64,000 nucleotides of DNA, from contig NZ_FNBG01000023.1 in the NCBI RefSeq assembly GCF_900102215.1, positions 1 through 64,000 of the forward strand, written 5' to 3'. Under the pieces are notes generated by a model. The model saw only the letters and a list, made by a program, of their open reading frames with translations. It was not told where the DNA came from and did no database searches. Made by a program: the position numbers and the translations under genes. Source of the stretch: Fontibacillus panacisegetis. GTDB lineage: Bacteria; Bacillota; Bacilli; Paenibacillales; Paenibacillaceae. Shown piece by piece: positions 18,783-27,971 of the stretch; within the stretch, counting starts at the first letter, position 1; each line of letters starts with the position of its first letter.

Positions 18783-19259
18783 TCACACTGTTGTAGGATG
18801 TCTCCGCCTACGCAGCTGCTCCATCACTGTTATATAGATAATCACAAGCAGCGGGCCTACAATCAACCAGAGCATTGGAGCATTTCCGCTTCCCTCCGCG
18901 CTATCTAGAGCGCCACCGGTCACATGAGCTTCACCCACGCCGTTCACTATGTCGATAAACTGATCTCCCCCGTCCTTAATCCAGTCCTCGGTGCTGACAA
19001 CAAATCCAACTTTAGCAAATTTCCCTGGCAGCTCAATTTCGGCTGTTTTCACACCATTCTCATCCACGCTTGTGAACGGGAAACGAGCACCTTCTGCTTC
19101 ATCTCCCCAGACCCATATGCTCCAATCCTTCGTATCCCCTTCTTGAGGAGTGTAATGAATAATTACTTTAGTGGTATCTGTCCCCTCGGCATTAACCAAA
19201 GGCACGAATAATACGTAGCAAAATACTGCTATCAGCAATCCGGATAATAAGGTCTTCAT
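18783..19259 (-). CDS. Membrane-anchored single PUD/CBM41-like domain protein
   Basis: 158 residues: signal peptide (about 1-24, ending VNAEG), one domain (about 28-125) and a C-terminal transmembrane helix (about 130-150) with a short RRRRH tail inside. The domain has the pullulanase-associated (PUD/CBM41) pattern: IIHYTPQEGDTKDWSIWVWG, then FPFTSVDENG, ELPGKFAKVGFVV and a GGDQFIDI. In pullulanases this domain binds starch-like glucan, but here no enzyme is attached. The ATG overlaps the NRPS stop by 4 nt (ATGA), so it is translationally coupled as the last gene of the operon. It would be displayed on the outer face of the membrane. Its role in the cluster is unknown; immunity, sensing or surface retention of product are guesses. 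Confidence 0.75.
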   Translation of the reverse strand: MKTLLSGLLIAVFCYVLFVPLVNAEGTDTTKVIIHYTPQEGDTKDWSIWVWGDEAEGARFPFTSVDENGVKTAEIELPGKFAKVGFVVSTEDWIKDGGDQFIDIVNGVGEAHVTGGALDSAEGSGNAPMLWLIVGPLLVIIYITVMEQLRRRRHPTTV

Positions 19260-22200
19260 TCTAATCCCCTCCGTTTTCGAAATGAAATCAACTCATTCTG
19301 CAAACTGTTAAGAACCTTTCTTTGCTTCGCTCCCAGACTTTCCAATCCGTCCAATACCATCTGGAAATGTGTATACATTTCCGCAGATGGAAGTTCATTC
19401 ATTCTGTTTACGGAATCTTGCAGCCGATCGAATACTCCACCTAGATACTGTATCGATTCCTCTACATTCTCAATCAGCATTTTTAGCGAAGGAAGCTCCA
19501 ATAGCGACCATGTGTCGATCAGGAAATCTCTGAAAAAGATATAGGTGTATTTCCATTTTCTGATCCAGAAAATCACGAACAAGTAGAGCTCCTTATGAAA
19601 ATCCTGCTCGAGAAATGCATCCTCGATCAGCTTGCGGAAGGGCTGAAAAGACGCCAAACCGGTATAAATCCATTTGCCTTCGGCGGGATCTTCAAGCGGT
19701 TCAGTAGAAGTATAAAAGTCTATGTGCTGCTCAAGAAGCTCCAATGCCAGCTGCTGCAACGGGATCGCTTGGAATTGTTCGAAGCTTACGTCGAAGGCTA
19801 CCTTTTGCGATGTCGCATATTTGATCGGATAACGCTGTAAAAATTTCAGGTTGGCAACGCCGGCGAAAGAACGCTTCAACTCAACTTCGGAAATCGTTCC
19901 ATAAAAATTATAAGTACTATCATATACTGTGTACCCAAGATGAGTATGATCAACCATCAAGAACATGTGGGAATGAAAGAACCCTGGTTCATCTGGGGGT
20001 TGAATCCCCAGTTCAATCTCCATCAATTGGCTTGCGTACTGATCTTCATCCACCATATAATCATGGGAATAGTTCAAGTAATACGTCGTGCCAACTCCGA
20101 TCACTGCTTGGCCTTGACTCATCCGTTCTTCACACCATGCCAAACCCTCCTCAACCGAACCGAAGCTTTGCGGCTTGCCTTCGATACCAAGTCTGGAAAG
20201 GAGGTCGAACCCCGGAATATCCCGAATATCATCGATCTGAAGTCGGTCTTCCAATTTATCGGACTGGGGTACACTAAACACGATAAGACCTAAACCTCCA
20301 CCAACAGGCAGAAAACCTCTCGGAATCGGATAACCGGTCTCATACCGTATTTTTGTGTACATTGCCCCCATCACGCAAGGGTAGTAATAAGGCATCTCTT
20401 CGATGTTGGCATCAAATTGAAGATTATATTTCCTTGCAGTTGATGCCATTACAGGAGCATCTTCTGATGAACATTTCGATTCAACCTCTTCGGTTATAGC
20501 GATACCTGCGGCTGCTTCATCCTTGATTCGCATCCCTCCACATTGAATGATTTCACGAATGGTTCTGTAATGCAGCATATCCTTCAAACTGATTACGAAT
20601 TGATAATCGTTTGCCTTCGCTACAACCTGAACAGCCTTCAGCGAATCTCCACCCAACGAATAAAAATCCTCTGTAACGCCAACACGCTCCAAACCAAGAA
20701 CTTCCCCCCAAATCCGTGCCAGAGTCGCTTCTTGTAAATTACTCGGCGCTTCATGCGAAGTGTTCCTGATATGGTCCTGTGGCCCCGGGAGTGCACTGCG
20801 ATTGATTTTCCCGTTAGAAGTGATCGGCATTAATGGCAATGCTACGAAGTAAGAAGGAATCATATAAACTGGAAGCAGCCCCCCCAAATATTCCTTCAAT
20901 TCTACCAAAGACAACTCACTGCTCGAAGTATAATAGGCGCATATGGCCTTGCTTCCATTCGAATCCATCCAATCCGTAACCAGCGCTTCAAGTACTCGAG
21001 GATGCTTCAAGAGCTGTGCCTGAATATCTCCAAGCTCAATCCGGTAACCGCGAATTTTAACTTGATGATCGCTGCGTCCAAGGAATTCAATAACTCCGTC
21101 AGGCATCCATCTTGCCAAGTCACCTGTTTTGTACATCCTAGCATCAGCGGCTTCCCGCTCCCGATATGGATCACGAATAAACCGTTCCTCTGTAAGCCGT
21201 GCATCTGTATACCCCGACGCCAGGCATTCGCCCCCAATATACAAATTTCCGGGAACATAAGGCGGACAAGGCTGCAGCTCAGCATCCAAAATATAGTATC
21301 TCGCATTCTGGATTGGTGTCCCGTACGGAATGCTGACCCATTGCTCCTCCACCTTGCGGATGGGATAAAAATTCGACCAGACTGTTGCCTCCGTCGCTCC
21401 TCCAAGAGCAACAACCTGCACATTCGGAAAATGCTTCTCCAGAACACCAGGCAAAGTCAGCGGAATCCAGTCACCACTCATAAATACAAGACGCAGATCA
21501 GGATTCGGTATAGCCCCGTCGCTATCGATCTCCAGCAACGTTGCAAGCTGCTGCAAGGCGGCCGGAGCGGAATCCCAGAACGTAATCCCTTCCTCACATA
21601 AAATTTGCAGCAATCGCTCACGATCGGACAACTCATCCTCCGACGCGATACGAATAGATCCCCCAGAAGCAAGAGTTCCAAAAATATCATAGACGGATAG
21701 ATCAAAACAAAGCGAGGTGATAAACAGTAATCGATCCTTAGCGCCGACACCAAATGTTCGATTCACCCATTCGATTAGATTGATGACTGGCCTATGGCGA
21801 ATGACCACACCCTTAGGTGTGCCTGTTGTACCTGACGTAAAGATGATGTATGCTTCATCCTCCGAGGTTAAGCTCGTTCTAGGATTCGATGTTGAACATC
21901 GATCGATATGAGCCTGTGTCCAGCTTCTTTTTCTACCCCTCACCAGCCTATCCTTTTCGTCCAGGCTCTCGTCATTCTCTCCCTTTCCAACATCTAACTC
22001 CTTTCGGAGGACAACATCGTAACGGAATCTCAGCTCATTCTCAAAACCTTTCTTCCTGTGCAACACCTCTGTATGTCCAATGGTTGAAATTCGCCCCTGC
22101 AAATCAGCAAAAAAATCTTCATCACAATACAGCTCCTGGTCTGACACTCCCCGTGCATAGGTCGCCATTGAGTTCTGCTTCCTATATTGAATAAGACTAT

Positions 22201-23923
22201 CCTGAAAGCTCTCTTTTTGCCGCAAATCCATGACATCCGCAATAATCAGGACCCCGCCTGGCTTTAGACAACGCATGGCTTCCCGAACGACCTGCTCAAA
22301 ATAAAAATATCCGGGGAAAAACTGCACCGTGCTTGCCATAAGGATTAGATCGAAGCTGCTTGCCTCCATCCCTTCCAATTGAAGTGCATAGCCTTCCAGC
22401 CATTCTGTATGCCCAAGCTGAAGCTCTGCCGATCTGACACGATTCATCTCCAGCACCACCTTGGATGGATCAAGTCCAACAAAACGATTCACCATAGGTG
22501 CGATACTGAAAGCAATGAGCCCTGACCCGCAGCCGATTTCCAGCACGTTTGATTGACTATTGAGATAAGGTCTTGCAAGCTCTACGACCCGGTCACGATA
22601 TTCGTCCACCTCGGCCTCGGAGAAGGGAAGACCACTATAGCTGCTAATAAACCCGCCCGCCGTAACACGATCGACTGATTCCTCGGCTACCTTATCCCAC
22701 AAGGCTCCGACCATCCGCACATCCACCACTTCAGCAGGCGGCCGAGCGGTCGCTATGTCCATGTATACAATGTCCTGCAAGGTGTCTATTTTCCAAATCA
22801 ACTCTTGAAAAGACCGCATGATCGAAGTTTTTGTAACAATGCTCCGAATAGGAAGGCTTCTTAGAATCGTTTCAACCCTTGCTTTTGGAAATCCCGGTTC
22901 GATGGGTACATAAGCGGCTCCTGCCTTTAAAGTTCCTAAGACACCAATAATCATCTGCACAGATCGATCCAGCAGCACTGCAACGTACGAGCCTGGACCG
23001 ATGCCCTGACTCATAAGCAGACCAGCAAGCCGATTCGCCTTTTCATTCAGCTCCGCGTATGTTATTTCTATACCTTCAGAGCATACCGCTACATTACCCG
23101 GAGCAAGCAAGGCTTGCTTTTCAATTAATTCCGGGATGGTTAGCTCGCTTGAATAGGCTGCATTAGTGTCGTTAAACGCTGCGATCAAGCGCTGACCTTC
23201 CTCCTGCGGCAGAAGTAAAGCATCGTTTAATCTCATGTCAGGAGTTCCGAGGAATTGCTCCAATGAAAATATATAGCTCCGGGCATAAATCTCCATGGCT
23301 TCAGGTGCAAACAATCGTGCATTATAGTAAAAATTTAGGTTAATCCCCTCAGGAAAACTATCTGCTACAACGACAGCCTCATGTCTTCCCTCGCTGAGCA
23401 ACCGAATGTCAGCCTCTTCGTGGAGCCCAGACATTGCAATCGCAAGAGGCGTTCGTAACTCCTCTTCTTTTTGCAACCCCAAATCCTCAATGATTTCACT
23501 AATTCCGACAAATTGATGTTTGTACCCTTCGGTTATGGTTTGTTTTACTTGTTCCAGCATTTCCCTGAAGCTGGCTTCATACCGCAATTGATTCCGAACA
23601 ACAATTTGCCTCTCGAATACGTCTTCAGAAGAGAGTGGCAGCACGGGAATTGTCACCGCGATATCCGACTGACCACCGTTTATCTTACCAAGCCACGCCT
23701 GAAATGCAGCCAACAGCACTACATAGAGAGCAAGCTTCTTCCCTTTACTGATGTGGACCATTTGACTCGACAGATGACGAGGAACCTCCAGTCTGTAAAC
23801 AGCCTGTTCATAAGCAGCAGATTTCGGATACTGTACCGGTAAAACAGTCCGGGAAACTTCTCCGGACAACTGATTCAGCCAGTAGCGCCTTCCTTTGTCA
23901 ATTTGCTCCTCAGTCAATCTCAT
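19256..23923 (-). CDS. NRPS terminal module: half C-A(methyltransferase inserted)-PCP-BtrH-like domain
   Basis: 1555 residues. Residues 1-250 are only the C-terminal lobe of a condensation domain (no HHxxxDG). The A domain starts near 260 and is interrupted after core A2 by a SAM methyltransferase (about 405-650, VLEIGCGSGLIAF). It resumes at A3 (IIFTSGTTGTPKG, about 690) and ends near 1040. Pocket: D-L-Y-D-F-S-L-V-W, close to the Cys code D-L-Y-N-L-S-L-I-W. PCP at about 1075-1145 (LGGDSLKA). Residues about 1160-1555 look like BtrH: a Cys in YYPCVMGAM, then GGGLGLIVF, a central IGVGTTYYLNY, HSHMFLMVDH, VYDSTYNFYG, and a helical C-terminal part. There is no GxSxG thioesterase. The ATG at 23923 has GGAAGGGG 12 nt upstream. 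As last module it should add a methylated Cys-like residue, with the BtrH-like domain in the release position. Confidence 0.88.
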   Translation of the reverse strand: MRLTEEQIDKGRRYWLNQLSGEVSRTVLPVQYPKSAAYEQAVYRLEVPRHLSSQMVHISKGKKLALYVVLLAAFQAWLGKINGGQSDIAVTIPVLPLSSEDVFERQIVVRNQLRYEASFREMLEQVKQTITEGYKHQFVGISEIIEDLGLQKEEELRTPLAIAMSGLHEEADIRLLSEGRHEAVVVADSFPEGINLNFYYNARLFAPEAMEIYARSYIFSLEQFLGTPDMRLNDALLLPQEEGQRLIAAFNDTNAAYSSELTIPELIEKQALLAPGNVAVCSEGIEITYAELNEKANRLAGLLMSQGIGPGSYVAVLLDRSVQMIIGVLGTLKAGAAYVPIEPGFPKARVETILRSLPIRSIVTKTSIMRSFQELIWKIDTLQDIVYMDIATARPPAEVVDVRMVGALWDKVAEESVDRVTAGGFISSYSGLPFSEAEVDEYRDRVVELARPYLNSQSNVLEIGCGSGLIAFSIAPMVNRFVGLDPSKVVLEMNRVRSAELQLGHTEWLEGYALQLEGMEASSFDLILMASTVQFFPGYFYFEQVVREAMRCLKPGGVLIIADVMDLRQKESFQDSLIQYRKQNSMATYARGVSDQELYCDEDFFADLQGRISTIGHTEVLHRKKGFENELRFRYDVVLRKELDVGKGENDESLDEKDRLVRGRKRSWTQAHIDRCSTSNPRTSLTSEDEAYIIFTSGTTGTPKGVVIRHRPVINLIEWVNRTFGVGAKDRLLFITSLCFDLSVYDIFGTLASGGSIRIASEDELSDRERLLQILCEEGITFWDSAPAALQQLATLLEIDSDGAIPNPDLRLVFMSGDWIPLTLPGVLEKHFPNVQVVALGGATEATVWSNFYPIRKVEEQWVSIPYGTPIQNARYYILDAELQPCPPYVPGNLYIGGECLASGYTDARLTEERFIRDPYREREAADARMYKTGDLARWMPDGVIEFLGRSDHQVKIRGYRIELGDIQAQLLKHPRVLEALVTDWMDSNGSKAICAYYTSSSELSLVELKEYLGGLLPVYMIPSYFVALPLMPITSNGKINRSALPGPQDHIRNTSHEAPSNLQEATLARIWGEVLGLERVGVTEDFYSLGGDSLKAVQVVAKANDYQFVISLKDMLHYRTIREIIQCGGMRIKDEAAAGIAITEEVESKCSSEDAPVMASTARKYNLQFDANIEEMPYYYPCVMGAMYTKIRYETGYPIPRGFLPVGGGLGLIVFSVPQSDKLEDRLQIDDIRDIPGFDLLSRLGIEGKPQSFGSVEEGLAWCEERMSQGQAVIGVGTTYYLNYSHDYMVDEDQYASQLMEIELGIQPPDEPGFFHSHMFLMVDHTHLGYTVYDSTYNFYGTISEVELKRSFAGVANLKFLQRYPIKYATSQKVAFDVSFEQFQAIPLQQLALELLEQHIDFYTSTEPLEDPAEGKWIYTGLASFQPFRKLIEDAFLEQDFHKELYLFVIFWIRKWKYTYIFFRDFLIDTWSLLELPSLKMLIENVEESIQYLGGVFDRLQDSVNRMNELPSAEMYTHFQMVLDGLESLGAKQRKVLNSLQNELISFRKRRGLE

Positions 23924-23971
23924 GTGTAGATCAAACCCCTTCCTTTTTTTATAATGTGATGCTTATAGTCT

Positions 23972-26900
23972 CTAGAGTTCAAAATCTATTTCCAGCGCGG
24001 CTTCCAGCTCAATGAATCGTCGCTCCTGTTCTTTTATCTCCTCGCTCGTTCGCAAATCGATTGCACCGACCTGCATATGCGGAGATTCAATGATCTTCCC
24101 GATCAGGCGATTCATATCACGCAGTAGCTTCTCTGCGGTTTGTCTTTTGAAAAGGCGGGTTCGGTATTCGAGCGCAAGTAGAATTTCAGCACCCTTTTCC
24201 TCAGCCCATAGCGTAAGATCGAACTTTGCCTGGTAAAAATTGAGGTCCACAGGCTCCATGTTCAGGCCGTCGATAGCGGGTATATCCGTATCCATATTCT
24301 GTAGAGCAAATGAAGCATCAAACAATGGATTTCGCCCCGCATCTCTGGCGATGTTCAGCCTGCGAACCAGCTCATCGAACGGGAAATCCTGATGTTCTAA
24401 CGCTGAAAGCGACGTTTCTTTCACCTCTGCCAAATACTCCAAAAAGGTCTTATGATACTCCGGCTTACTGCGAATCGGCAGGATGTTAACGAACATGCCG
24501 ATGAGCGGCTGGAGATCCGCTCGGCTGCGACCGGCAACCGGAGTTCCCACGACAATATCTGTCTGTCCAGAATAGATGGATAAAAGAACGGAATAAGCTG
24601 ATAGCAAAACCATGTACAATGTAGAACCCGTGCTTGCAGCCAGTGTATGAAGGCCGCTGGCAATCTCAGGCGGAAGTACGATTTTAACAGCTTCATCTGC
24701 CCCTTCTTCCTCACTGCTTGTTTGACGCAGATAGTCGGTCTGAATTTGCAGCTGGGGAGCTGGAGTCGCGAATTCATTCAACCAGAAAGCTTCCTGTTCT
24801 GAAAGACGGCCCGTATCCAGCATTTCATTTTGCCAGCAAGAAAAATCTTTATACTGCAGCCGTAAAGGCTCCAATGCTTCATTCTGGTACAAACGCATCA
24901 TATCGTCGATCAAGACAGACATTGAAACCCCGTCGGAAATGATATGATGCATATCCAGACACAGAACGTGACGGTTTGCATTAATATGAAGCAACTCGGC
25001 TCTAAGCAGCGGAGCCTTTGCTAAATCAAAAGGCTGAGTGAAACGCTGAAGCTCGTCTCCTGGCTCGTACTCTTGAATAGTTCTATATCCAAGGCGCAGC
25101 TGCGTCTCCGTGTGAATTTGCTGTACAGGATGACCCTCATGCAGCATAAAGGAAGTTCGGAGTGTTTCATGCCTTTGAACCAATTCGTGCAGCGCCTTCT
25201 GCAGCTTCTCCTTATCCACAGGTCCGTCAATCCGCAAAGCAACAGGTATGTTGTAGGTTAATTGCTTCGGTTCGTATTGGTTTAAGATAAACATCCTTTT
25301 CTGCGCTAGTGAAAGCGGATAGTAATCTCTGGGCTGAGCAGGCTCGATCGCTGGCAGCGATCCGCTCTCCAAACTTAGATCGATTGCCCCCGCCATCCCC
25401 CGAAGTGTAGGAGCTTCCATCAACATTCGCAGCGTCAGCTGGATCTGAAAGTGTTTATGGATTTCTGTAATCAGTGTGGCTGCTTTCAACGAATGTCCAC
25501 CACAGTTGAAAAAATGATCGTCAAGACTTGCACGGTCCTTGCCGAGAGTCAATTTCCACAAATCCGCAAGTTTTCGCTCCGTCGCAGTCGCGCTTGGATC
25601 ATCCGCAGCATCCATCCCTCCGGGATCATGCGCCGCAGGGTCAGGCAATGCTTTCGTATCGATCTTTCCATTAGCCGTCAGCGGCAACTTTTCCAGTGGA
25701 AAGTAATATTGCGGCAGCATAAAAGCAGGCAATCGCTCTGCAAGCCATCCCTTCAACTCATCGGTTCTATTCCCTTTCCAAGGCGAAAAGTATGCGCACA
25801 AGCAAGCTTCACCGTCTATATCACGTTTAGCTGTTACGTGGGCTTCGCTGATATCCGGATGCTGCACCAACTGGACTTCAATTTCTCCGATTTCAATCCG
25901 AAAGCCTCGAATCTTCACCTGATGATCAATCCTGCCGAGAAAATCAATGTTGCCGTCTGGCAGCCACTTCGCATAATCTCCGGTCTTATACATGACTTCT
26001 CCAGGTACAAAAGGATTCTCGACGAACCGTTCGGCTGTTAGCTGCTCACGGCCAAGATACCCTAAAGCAAGCGAAACGCCTCCAATGCACAGCTCTCCCA
26101 TGAAACCAACCGGAAGCAGATGATCCTCTCGATTTACGATGTAAATCTCTGTATTCAGGATCGGCTTGCCGATCGGGACCGATGTCAGATAATCCCGCAT
26201 AGTATCAATTTCCGATAAGGATAGATGATCCGTCTGCCAGAAGGTCGCGCAGACCGTCGATTCGGTTGGTCCATATGCATTGATGTATTTCATATGCTGC
26301 CCCCAACGTTTTGCGAGTTCTGGATCAGACGCCGAGCCAGCAGTGACAAGCATTCGCAGCGTCGACACCCGGCACGGATCAAGGTGAGAGGCATAGGTGG
26401 GCGGGAGCGTAGCAACAGTGATGCCCGAACGACGAACATAATCTGTAAAAGACTCATAGCTTTCAATCGTTTCTTTTTCAATCAAATGAAGCTCTGCACC
26501 AGTGAAGAACGCCATGAACATCTCCCATATGGAAGCATCGAAGGATGCGCTGGCAAACTGTATGATTTTGTCGCTTTCCCTAATGCCTAGCTCGTTCCTG
26601 AAGAAGGTATGCAGATTGGCCATGCCTTGATGACCTACCATAACACCCTTTGGCATGCCAGTGGAGCCGGAGGTATAGATGACATAAGCGGTGTTTTCCT
26701 TTTCCGTACAATGCAGTGGCGCCAGTTGATCTATAAAGGTCTCACTGCCAGAAGACAACGCCTCCAACCCATTCTGTTGAATGAGAAGAATACATCCGTT
26801 GTACGATATATGCCCAGCATATTTTGAAGGAGTAATCAAGCCAGCAGCACCGCTATCCTCCAGCATATAGTTTATTCGCGCCTGCGGATAAGCTGGATCA

Positions 26901-27949
26901 ATCGGCAAGTAAGCCGCTCCGGCTTTTAGCACTGCAAGCATAGCGGTAACTGCATCCGGTGTGCGGTCAAAAACAATGCCAATTACTTGCCCTCGTCTTA
27001 TTCCAAGCTCTGCAAGCTGGGCGGCGAAACAATCAGCTCGTTCATTTAGCTCACTGTAGCTCAATCTTTTTTCACCACAGACCAGAGCTGTTCGATCCGG
27101 TGTAAGATGAACTTGTTCCTCAAAAAGCTGAGCTACGGACTCGTTAGCCGGAAACTCACCTTTATTAGGATGGAACTCCTTCAATAGCTGATGAATACCA
27201 ATATTGTTCACAAGCGAAAGATTCCGCACCTGTAAATCCGGATTATCGACCATCTGATCGAGAACATGCATAAAGCTACCCGCAAGTGATTGCATCATAG
27301 ATGCTGAATATAGATCAGCGTTGTAGATCAGCTCGCCCCATATTTTTTGATCAGATTTTTTAAAAGAAAACGTTGCTCCATTGATAGCAGACTGTCTGCA
27401 TGTTTGAAGAATTGAAGGATCATGCATTGGATCAAGCTCGCACGCCACATTACACAAGTGGGCAGCTTTCAGACCTTGCTCACTCCCCACATGATCAATC
27501 GGATAAAATTGATATCCATACGCAGCAGCAATTGTCCGGTTCAATTCCTTCCATAATTGCTTCACCGTCTGGCTGCCTTCAATGTTCAAATAAATAGGAA
27601 GAACGCGATTCACTGCAGGTTCACTCCAATTCGTGCCATCAACAGTCGGACAGCCAACGATGACAGATGGATTGGATCTAAGCTTAACAAGCGCCGTCAT
27701 AATTCCCGACAGTAAAATGACATATAGGAGCGAATCCTTCTCACTGGACCACTTCATGAGCCCCTCCGCAAGAGATGCGGTGAATGAAAGCGACAGACGC
27801 TGCTCGTAAAACGAATCCCGGTTCTGTACACCAACTGGCCGATCAGGTGCAAGCACCTCGACTTCCTCAGCATCTGACAGCATTTTCATCCAGAACTCCC
27901 TAGCCTCCCGGTATTCCTCCAGTTCTCCACTCAGTAGATCCAAATTCAT
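23972..27949 (-). CDS. NRPS module: half C-A(Phe)-PCP-C
   Basis: 1325 residues. Residues 1-265 are a condensation C-terminal lobe without HHxxxDG. The A domain (about 275-790) has YTSGSTGMPKG and pocket D-A-W-T-V-A-A-V-C, the classic Phe code of gramicidin S/tyrocidine synthetases. PCP at about 810-885 (CGGHSLKA). A complete C domain follows (about 870-1300, HHIISDGVS), and the protein ends soon after. The C domain therefore sits upstream of the next protein's A domain, and the half C at the start of that protein follows it. The ATG at 27949 has GAGGAG 9 nt upstream and lies 22 bp after the KS-FkbH gene. Expected role: add phenylalanine and transfer the chain to the last module. Confidence 0.92.
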   Translation of the reverse strand: MNLDLLSGELEEYREAREFWMKMLSDAEEVEVLAPDRPVGVQNRDSFYEQRLSLSFTASLAEGLMKWSSEKDSLLYVILLSGIMTALVKLRSNPSVIVGCPTVDGTNWSEPAVNRVLPIYLNIEGSQTVKQLWKELNRTIAAAYGYQFYPIDHVGSEQGLKAAHLCNVACELDPMHDPSILQTCRQSAINGATFSFKKSDQKIWGELIYNADLYSASMMQSLAGSFMHVLDQMVDNPDLQVRNLSLVNNIGIHQLLKEFHPNKGEFPANESVAQLFEEQVHLTPDRTALVCGEKRLSYSELNERADCFAAQLAELGIRRGQVIGIVFDRTPDAVTAMLAVLKAGAAYLPIDPAYPQARINYMLEDSGAAGLITPSKYAGHISYNGCILLIQQNGLEALSSGSETFIDQLAPLHCTEKENTAYVIYTSGSTGMPKGVMVGHQGMANLHTFFRNELGIRESDKIIQFASASFDASIWEMFMAFFTGAELHLIEKETIESYESFTDYVRRSGITVATLPPTYASHLDPCRVSTLRMLVTAGSASDPELAKRWGQHMKYINAYGPTESTVCATFWQTDHLSLSEIDTMRDYLTSVPIGKPILNTEIYIVNREDHLLPVGFMGELCIGGVSLALGYLGREQLTAERFVENPFVPGEVMYKTGDYAKWLPDGNIDFLGRIDHQVKIRGFRIEIGEIEVQLVQHPDISEAHVTAKRDIDGEACLCAYFSPWKGNRTDELKGWLAERLPAFMLPQYYFPLEKLPLTANGKIDTKALPDPAAHDPGGMDAADDPSATATERKLADLWKLTLGKDRASLDDHFFNCGGHSLKAATLITEIHKHFQIQLTLRMLMEAPTLRGMAGAIDLSLESGSLPAIEPAQPRDYYPLSLAQKRMFILNQYEPKQLTYNIPVALRIDGPVDKEKLQKALHELVQRHETLRTSFMLHEGHPVQQIHTETQLRLGYRTIQEYEPGDELQRFTQPFDLAKAPLLRAELLHINANRHVLCLDMHHIISDGVSMSVLIDDMMRLYQNEALEPLRLQYKDFSCWQNEMLDTGRLSEQEAFWLNEFATPAPQLQIQTDYLRQTSSEEEGADEAVKIVLPPEIASGLHTLAASTGSTLYMVLLSAYSVLLSIYSGQTDIVVGTPVAGRSRADLQPLIGMFVNILPIRSKPEYHKTFLEYLAEVKETSLSALEHQDFPFDELVRRLNIARDAGRNPLFDASFALQNMDTDIPAIDGLNMEPVDLNFYQAKFDLTLWAEEKGAEILLALEYRTRLFKRQTAEKLLRDMNRLIGKIIESPHMQVGAIDLRTSEEIKEQERRFIELEAALEIDFEL

Positions 27950-27971
27950 AGCACTTCACTCCTCAAATGAT

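Noticed and set aside
19256-19700. Thioesterase or reductase domain at the end of the last NRPS module
   Set aside because: No GxSxG motif and no NAD(P)-binding motif is present after the PCP; the region fits BtrH better.
21002-21601. 199-codon rightward ORF inside the terminal NRPS gene
   Set aside because: It is an antisense shadow of the A-domain coding region.
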